DNA of 64,000 nt from Leyella stercorea (GTDB lineage: Bacteria; Bacteroidota; Bacteroidia; Bacteroidales; Bacteroidaceae): the NCBI RefSeq assembly GCF_021531655.1, contig NZ_JADYUF010000007.1:37756-101755 (forward strand), read 5' to 3'. A program made the translations under genes and the position numbers. Positions 58,572-64,000 of this stretch are shown here, piece by piece. Within the stretch, counting starts at the first letter, position 1; each line of letters starts with the position of its first letter. The notes below the pieces were generated by a model that saw nothing but the letters and a program-made list of their open reading frames with translations, was not told the DNA's origin and searched no databases.

Positions 58572-58593
58572 TAAACTATAAACACGAAACAAT

Positions 58594-60249
58594 ATGAAAA
58601 AGATATATTCATACATATTGGGCATTGCGTCGGTGGCATTGCTACAAGGATGCTACGAAGACAAAGGCAACTACGACTATCACGACGTCAACGACATCAA
58701 GATAGAAATACCCGAAGCCAAGGTGCGTATGCCTAAGACAGAGGCGCAGAGCGTCACTCTGACGCCCGAACTGTCGCAGACTATGGCGCAAAACGAGGAC
58801 AACCTCACCTTCGAATGGCTGCGTCTGAAGGCTGACGCGAAGTTGGGGTCGAAACAAATCAAAGATTACGACAAGTATTCTACGGGCAAAGTGTGCAACG
58901 TTGAGGTAGAACCCAACAATCCCGAAAGCATCGGCATGATGCTTATCGTCAGCAACGAGGAGACAGGACAGAAATGGTATGAGCTGGGCAAGGTTACCGT
59001 TATAAAGCCGCTCAACCCTGCCTGGTTCGTATTGCAGGAAACACCGGAGCAGCGAAGCGTTGTTGGCGCTGTCGAAGGCGATGCCAACGGATTCTTCGCA
59101 TACTCAGATGTGTTCAAATCGGAAACCGGTGAGTCGTTCGCACTCAACGGAAAACCTTTGGCAATTGCTGCAAAAGGCAAATACGGAAATACCAGTTTAT
59201 TTCCAATGGGTACAAAAAGATTTGCCAATCTGACCATTGCTACAAGCAACGAGATTGCTACATACGACCCGAGCACACTCTCTATGAAGTATGGCACAAA
59301 CAAAATAATGTTTGAACACGCAATGAACAACAAGCCTGTCAATCTGTCTTATTACAAGATGGACAAGAAGGGCGAGATGTTCGTGACCGACTCGAAGGCC
59401 TACTTTGCATACGACGACGGATGGTGTGTGCCATACTCTGTATCCGACACGCAAGCTAACAATGAAGGAACAAAGAACGTTATCTTCTTGCCGACTCACT
59501 TCGCTACGTTTGGCAGCTATGTGTTGGCATACAACGAGGATACTCATCGTTTCCGTTTGGGCAACGCCTTCTCAGGAATGATGGATTATATGACTTCATT
59601 TCAAAGCTCGCAATATATTAGAAAAGGTTCGACATGGAGAGATGTGAAGCCACTCGTGTTCAGAGATATCAACGATGACGCGGAAGGAACATACGCTTTC
59701 GACCCCAACAACGTCAGTTCTTCATTGCAATTGCTCGACATTGTGTGCGGAGGCGACAACGGCAACTACGCTTATGCAGTCATGGGCGACGGCTCACACA
59801 GTCTGACGGTGTTCAGTTTCAGCGCAGATTGGGACGATCCGATGTGCAAGAGCAAGGCAACTGTACAACTGCCAGGCGACGTTGACCTCAGTTCGGCACG
59901 CTTTGCAGCCTCGGCAGCCTACTCTACTCACTTCGTCTTCATGGCAGCGGGCAACAGCGTATATCGTATAGACCTCGACCGTCAGAAGATTGAGACCATC
60001 TACACCTACGATGCCGACCAAAACGCAAAGATAGCTTGCCTTAAATTCCGCGATTCGGAAAGCTCTGAGGAGTCGCTCGGAATGGTATTGGGCATTGCAA
60101 TCAATACATCCGACGCAAAGGGCGTTATGGCAGAATTGCAACTCAACGTTGCCGGCGACGTCGACCGAGCCGAAGGCAGCGTATTTATATTCAATGATGC
60201 AGCCAATCCGTTTGGCAAAATCGTTGACATCTCGTACAATCACGAATAA
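58594..60249 (+). CDS. PKD-like surface lipoprotein
   Basis: The 551-residue lipoprotein has lipobox LQGC (Cys20), an N-terminal PKD-like beta domain (YEDKGNYDYHDVNDIKIEIPEAKVRMPKTEAQSVTLTPEL) and a long beta-propeller-like region. It is a typical fourth gene of this locus type and likely binds substrate at the surface. Confidence 0.83.
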   Translation: MKKIYSYILGIASVALLQGCYEDKGNYDYHDVNDIKIEIPEAKVRMPKTEAQSVTLTPELSQTMAQNEDNLTFEWLRLKADAKLGSKQIKDYDKYSTGKVCNVEVEPNNPESIGMMLIVSNEETGQKWYELGKVTVIKPLNPAWFVLQETPEQRSVVGAVEGDANGFFAYSDVFKSETGESFALNGKPLAIAAKGKYGNTSLFPMGTKRFANLTIATSNEIATYDPSTLSMKYGTNKIMFEHAMNNKPVNLSYYKMDKKGEMFVTDSKAYFAYDDGWCVPYSVSDTQANNEGTKNVIFLPTHFATFGSYVLAYNEDTHRFRLGNAFSGMMDYMTSFQSSQYIRKGSTWRDVKPLVFRDINDDAEGTYAFDPNNVSSSLQLLDIVCGGDNGNYAYAVMGDGSHSLTVFSFSADWDDPMCKSKATVQLPGDVDLSSARFAASAAYSTHFVFMAAGNSVYRIDLDRQKIETIYTYDADQNAKIACLKFRDSESSEESLGMVLGIAINTSDAKGVMAELQLNVAGDVDRAEGSVFIFNDAANPFGKIVDISYNHE

Positions 60250-60266
60250 GCACTTCTCAAAAACGA

Positions 60267-62471
60267 ATGAAAGTGAAATACAAATACTGTCTAACAGCAT
60301 TACTGATGTCTGCCTGTTCGCTCACAGCGAGCGGGCAACATCAGTTTGACAACTGCTTCAAAAGCCCACCTCGCATAACGTATGGAATGTTCGACACGTA
60401 CGAATCGGACGGAAATATGTACTGGGCGATACCCGACTCGCTGTTAGACCGTGAATACAGCATCACAACAACAATACTTCAAGCTCCCGAAAGTCCCAAC
60501 CGCAAATCTGAAACCAAATACGGATATGCCGGCGACTTGATTGGTCCGATGTATATGGCGCTGCATAAGCGTGACGGCAAACTGATTATTGCCGACCCGC
60601 AGCACAGCCTCATCATTACCGACCGAGCCGGAGACATAGGCCGTATAGCCAAGCTCACACCAACAGAACGCACCTACCGCAGTCTGCCTGTAGTGGCAGA
60701 GAGCAACGGAATGACGCTCGTCGAGATTGGAACAACGCTGAAGAACTTCACTCTGTTTGCCCTTGAGCCTGCCTATTACGACATGAAGATAAGCGCACGC
60801 GACGCAAAAAGGGACACGATAGAAGACGTCAAGGGATGCAACGACTGCATATTGCTGCTCATATCGCGCACCTATCGCAATATGACTGCGCTCCGCCCTA
60901 CTCCCGGCAAGACTATTCCGTCGTACGAAGGCATCTGGAAGACGGGCGTATGCATCAGTCTTATGCCCAAGACTCCTATACCTATGAAGCGTGGCGACGG
61001 CAAGACATACTTCGAAATCAGCAAGAGAATCATGGCTGACAGCGGACGTGTGACACGTATGCCTATAATAAAACGCTGGCGACTGGACATCCGTCCAGAA
61101 GACCGCGAGCGATACTTCAAGGGCGAATTGGTAGAACCTGTCAATCCGATAGTGTTCTATGTCGACCGTAACTTCCCCAAGTTGTATCAGAAGAGTATCA
61201 TTGAGGCTGTGCGAGAGTGGCGCCAGGCATTTGAACAGGCAGGATTCAAGAACGCCATCGATGCCCGACTGGCACCCACGCCAAAGGAAGACCCCGACTT
61301 CTGCATGTACGACAGCCGCTATCCTTACATCTCATGGAAGACATCGGGAATGGCTAACGCTTACGGCCCTTCGCCCTGCGAGGGTCGCTCGGGCGAGATT
61401 ACAGCGTGTCACGTTGGCGTGTTCAGCAGTGTGCTACAGGTTGTTCAGAACTGGTATTTCGTCCAATGTGGTGCCGTAGACCCCGTAGCACGCAAGCCGA
61501 TACTGCCCGAATGGCTGCAATGCGAACTGCTGAAACTGGTGATAACCCACGAAATCGGACACTCGCTCGGACTGGAACACAACCACAGCGGAAGCAGTCA
61601 TGCGTCTATAGACAATCTGCGCGACAACGAATATCTGTCGCGTCACGGCATTGGAAGTTCAATTATGGACTACGTGCGATTCAACTATGCCCTCCGACCT
61701 GGCGACAAAGTGAAGCTCGCCAATCGTCGTATACAAATAGGAGCATACGACCGTTGGGCTATAGAATGGGGCTACCGCATGTTCCCAGGCGACACTCCTG
61801 AAGAGCAGGAGCAGAACCGGCGCAGATGGTATGAACAACAGAAGAAGGACAATCCGGAACTCGCTTTCTACGATCTGCGCGATGTCCGATCGCAACAGGA
61901 GGACCTTGGCAACGACCATGTGGCTGTAAACACTCAAGGCATAGAAAACCTGAAGTACCTGTGCAGCCTTAAGGACATCTGGAAAACGAAGTCTGTGGTC
62001 GAAGAACAGATTATGCGCGAACGCTACAAGGCTATGATTGAGCATTACGGACATTGGGTAGGACACGTGACTGCACACCTTGGAGGCTGCCGCTATGTTG
62101 ACGGCAAACAGCAACTGGAGTCGGCTGAATACTGCCGCAAGGCTGTGCACTTTCTGCAAGACTATGTGTTCACGCCACCGACATGGCTGTTTGACAGGCA
62201 AATCATTGATGCCGTACACGCCGACCGACAAGAGTCTATAGACAAGCTGTACAAATCGTGCATGGATTCGATGCGTTACGCACTGGAACTTATGGCTAAA
62301 CAGCCTGCCGATGCAAAGGATGTAATGACCAAAGACGAACTTGTCGAGTCGATTGAAAGTACGCTTTCGGCGCTTGGCACAACTGGCGACGATGCCGAAC
62401 TGAACAAATACGTACAAGACAAGTGGAACAAACTGATAGGGAACGGTACTAAAGACAAAACAAAGGAATGA
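60267..62471 (+). CDS. Zinc metalloprotease, met-zincin (DUF5117/DUF5118) family
   Basis: The 734-residue exported protease has a signal peptide (1-24) and the extended zinc motif H428-E429-x-x-H432-x5-H438 (HEIGHSLGLEHNHSG), followed by a Met-turn region (SSIMDYVRF). A DUF5118-like N-terminal domain and long helical C-terminal domain flank it. It probably trims peptides delivered to or taken up by the SusC/D pair. Its stop overlaps the next start (ATGA). Confidence 0.92.
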   Translation: MKVKYKYCLTALLMSACSLTASGQHQFDNCFKSPPRITYGMFDTYESDGNMYWAIPDSLLDREYSITTTILQAPESPNRKSETKYGYAGDLIGPMYMALHKRDGKLIIADPQHSLIITDRAGDIGRIAKLTPTERTYRSLPVVAESNGMTLVEIGTTLKNFTLFALEPAYYDMKISARDAKRDTIEDVKGCNDCILLLISRTYRNMTALRPTPGKTIPSYEGIWKTGVCISLMPKTPIPMKRGDGKTYFEISKRIMADSGRVTRMPIIKRWRLDIRPEDRERYFKGELVEPVNPIVFYVDRNFPKLYQKSIIEAVREWRQAFEQAGFKNAIDARLAPTPKEDPDFCMYDSRYPYISWKTSGMANAYGPSPCEGRSGEITACHVGVFSSVLQVVQNWYFVQCGAVDPVARKPILPEWLQCELLKLVITHEIGHSLGLEHNHSGSSHASIDNLRDNEYLSRHGIGSSIMDYVRFNYALRPGDKVKLANRRIQIGAYDRWAIEWGYRMFPGDTPEEQEQNRRRWYEQQKKDNPELAFYDLRDVRSQQEDLGNDHVAVNTQGIENLKYLCSLKDIWKTKSVVEEQIMRERYKAMIEHYGHWVGHVTAHLGGCRYVDGKQQLESAEYCRKAVHFLQDYVFTPPTWLFDRQIIDAVHADRQESIDKLYKSCMDSMRYALELMAKQPADAKDVMTKDELVESIESTLSALGTTGDDAELNKYVQDKWNKLIGNGTKDKTKE

Positions 62472-63724
62472 AGAATACATTAATAATAGCGGGGCTTATG
62501 ACAGCCACTTTGGCAATGGCTCAGCCGCAACCTATAAGCTATAGCAATCTCGTCAAGACCGGAACGAAGCTCGCCGAGGGCGTTCTGCCAATATATCAGC
62601 ACGACAACCGTGTGTATATGGAGTTCGACCGGCAGCTCGACGGACGCGAGATGGAACTCAGAGGACAAATCGACTGCGGATTCGGACTGATTGACAGGGC
62701 TGTGAAATCGATTGGAGTCGTTAAGCTTTCAGTGCCCGACTCGGCTACAGTAGTACTCAATCAGCCTTTCTATCACGACCGTATACTGGATAGCGACAGC
62801 CCGCTGACCAAGGCTTTCAATCTCTCCAACGGTCCGACTGTAGGACGAACGTATTGCGCTGCAGTTGTATCGGACAAGGGAAATCCCATTGTCGACATAA
62901 CCGAATTGGTGGAGTACGGCATGGAATGGTTCGACTGCTCGCAGTATAGCGCAATACGCTCGCTCGTAGAGGGGTCAGGCCGACTGACCGAAGTACACGC
63001 TTCTGCCAGCGGCGTGGCTATGAGCATAGAACGACAGTATGAGACAGAAGCCGAACAATACTCGTTCAACAGTATGGCGATAATACTTCCCAATGCCAGC
63101 AAACCGCTGCTGACGAGCTACTACTTCAATCTGCTGCCCACTAACGGCGAACCTATACGACTGTGTGCAAGGGATATTGCAGCCCAGACTATTCATCTGA
63201 ACGACTACTCGCAGAATCCTTACACTATGATTGAGGATTCGTTGGTGGTGAGATGGGCTACAAATGTTCCGTGCGTGTTCTACATCGACTCGCTGATGCC
63301 TCAACAATATCGAGGCGCTGTAGTAAAAGGCATTGAGTCGTGGAACTCGGTTTTGGCTAAAGCGGGAGTGAAGAAGCGGCTTACAGCAAAACCTTTGGGC
63401 AAGCAAACGAAAGCCGTTGAGCAGGCTATTGTTGTGGCTTACGACTTTGGCAAGAAAGGCGTGACATCCGAAAAGACTGTTCATCCCCGCACTGGCGAGA
63501 TACTTTCGTGCCGTCTCAACATCGGGCACAACGGGAAAAGCCCCATAACTGCCGACGGACTGACAAAGAGCATACGCAAGGAAGTGGCACAGATACTGGG
63601 CATTGCGCCCAACGCCAACGACCAACAGGCGGCACGCGCCCTGAAATATCTGTACAATGCACCTGCCAACAGCAATGTCTACAAGGACCGCGAACGAATG
63701 ATTGGCATCGTGAAGGGTAAATAA
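62468..63724 (+). CDS. Pseudo-metalloprotease paralogue lacking zinc ligands
   Basis: The 418-residue exported protein (signal 1-18) aligns with the preceding protease: VEYGMEWFDCSQYS, then YIDSLMPQQYRGAVVKGIESWNSVLAKAG matching YVDRNFPKLYQKSIIEAVREWRQAFEQAG, then SCRLNIGHN. Where the protease has HEIGHSLGLEH, this protein has K371-E-V-A-Q375-ILGIA-P381: all three histidines are gone. It also lacks the C-terminal region. It is probably a binding or regulatory partner, translationally coupled (ATGA). Confidence 0.82.
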   Translation: MKNTLIIAGLMTATLAMAQPQPISYSNLVKTGTKLAEGVLPIYQHDNRVYMEFDRQLDGREMELRGQIDCGFGLIDRAVKSIGVVKLSVPDSATVVLNQPFYHDRILDSDSPLTKAFNLSNGPTVGRTYCAAVVSDKGNPIVDITELVEYGMEWFDCSQYSAIRSLVEGSGRLTEVHASASGVAMSIERQYETEAEQYSFNSMAIILPNASKPLLTSYYFNLLPTNGEPIRLCARDIAAQTIHLNDYSQNPYTMIEDSLVVRWATNVPCVFYIDSLMPQQYRGAVVKGIESWNSVLAKAGVKKRLTAKPLGKQTKAVEQAIVVAYDFGKKGVTSEKTVHPRTGEILSCRLNIGHNGKSPITADGLTKSIRKEVAQILGIAPNANDQQAARALKYLYNAPANSNVYKDRERMIGIVKGK

Positions 63725-63726
63725 AT

Positions 63727-63816
63727 GGGAGTTATTGGAATTTAAGAAGAAGTTAATCCATCTACGATGGATGGAAGTTCTTGCTAAGGCAAGCGGCAAA
63801 GCCGAGCGAACGGACA
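63727..63816. repeat. Second, partial copy of the MITE-like element
   Basis: GGGAGTTATTGGAATTTAAG followed by AAGTTAATCCATCTACGATG matches 52087-52140. The following GCAAGCGGCAAAGCCGAGCG matches the inverted right half of the first copy. It begins two bases after the pseudo-protease stop. Confidence 0.7.
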
Positions 63817-63883
63817 ATTGCAACTACGCGAGGAAACAATTTTTCCCTCGCGAGGAAATAAAAGAGGGTGTGTCAAAAGTCTA

Positions 63884-63936
63884 AGCAGCACGCCCCGAAG
63901 GGGCAGAAGCACATAGCCCAGGGCAACGCCCTACCC
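63884..63936. repeat. Dispersed REP-like sequence
   Basis: AGCAGCACGCCCCGAAGGGG and CAGAAGCACATAGCCCAGGG match the minus strand of 39660-39697 with few changes. The rest of the window, to 64000, shows no gene. Confidence 0.75.
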
Positions 63937-64000
63937 TTTATACACATCTTTGACAATTCTCAACATCTCACATTTGCAGAAGAAATTGTCAAGTCCTGTT

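Noticed and set aside
1..64000. tRNA or rRNA genes, including a tRNA as prophage target
   Set aside because: No cloverleaf-like sequence or rRNA stretch was noticed on reading; the prophage target is guaA.

Overview
This window looks like a chromosome segment of a Bacteroidales bacterium, most likely Prevotellaceae. The grounds are TAnnTTTG-type -7 promoter boxes upstream of many host genes, a SusC/SusD pair, a GH92 mannosidase, a four-domain PorE-like component of the type IX secretion system, DUF-type anti-sigma and sigma genes, and several dispersed repeat families. The genus is inferred; no rRNA or tRNA gene was found.

Positions 1-4250 are host: the two overlapping halves of a LysO-type exporter (the first cut by the window edge), formate-tetrahydrofolate ligase, and a SxxK serine hydrolase ending in a long bidirectional hairpin.

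Positions 4281-29984 are a compact, visibly AT-richer, siphovirus-type prophage of about 25.7 kb, inserted in the last codons of guaA. An 8-bp core (TCCCACTC) bounds it, and seven GGTGTCCA-type arm sites lie inside the two ends. From right to left it holds the integrase next to guaA, a small rightward operon (membrane protein, PD-(D/E)XK-like protein, HNH nuclease), a replication initiator gene containing an iteron origin, two small unknown genes, and then a leftward late region: HNH, small and large terminase, portal, fibre-like protein, prohead protease, HK97-type capsid, four connector/neck proteins, tail tube, a frameshifted tail chaperone pair, tape measure, two large tail proteins and a holin-like protein. 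I recognise no endolysin, no C1-type repressor and no excisionase. Two phage promoter families were read directly: an early type, ACTTT(T/A)G-N11/12-ATATTTATAATTAGAAA (four sites), and a late type, TTGATATT-N16-ATATTTATA (three exact sites, each immediately after an intrinsic terminator). At least two promoter-terminator units without a clear gene are candidate small RNAs.

Positions 29973-52841 are host: guaA (its 3' end rebuilt by the prophage), a MurU-like nucleotidyltransferase and an AmgK-like kinase fused to a RapZ C-terminal domain (probable cell-wall sugar recycling), porE, an ECF-sigma operon, an esterase, a C1 peptidase, an aminopeptidase P, a patatin, a PAP2 phosphatase, a GH92 enzyme, an OmpA protein, a GHL10 protein with a TPR partner, and peptide deformylase.

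Positions 53210-63724 form one rightward locus: SusC, SusD, a DUF4843 lipoprotein, a PKD-like lipoprotein, a met-zincin metalloprotease, and a paralogue of it that has lost all zinc-binding histidines. Together they suggest import and processing of a peptide or glycopeptide.

Host intergenic regions carry 4-5-unit arrays of a palindromic AAAAGGACTCCTTTT repeat (three sites), REP-like hairpins (two sites), a MITE-like element (one full and one partial copy), and degenerate tandem repeats sitting on the stop codons of three unrelated genes.
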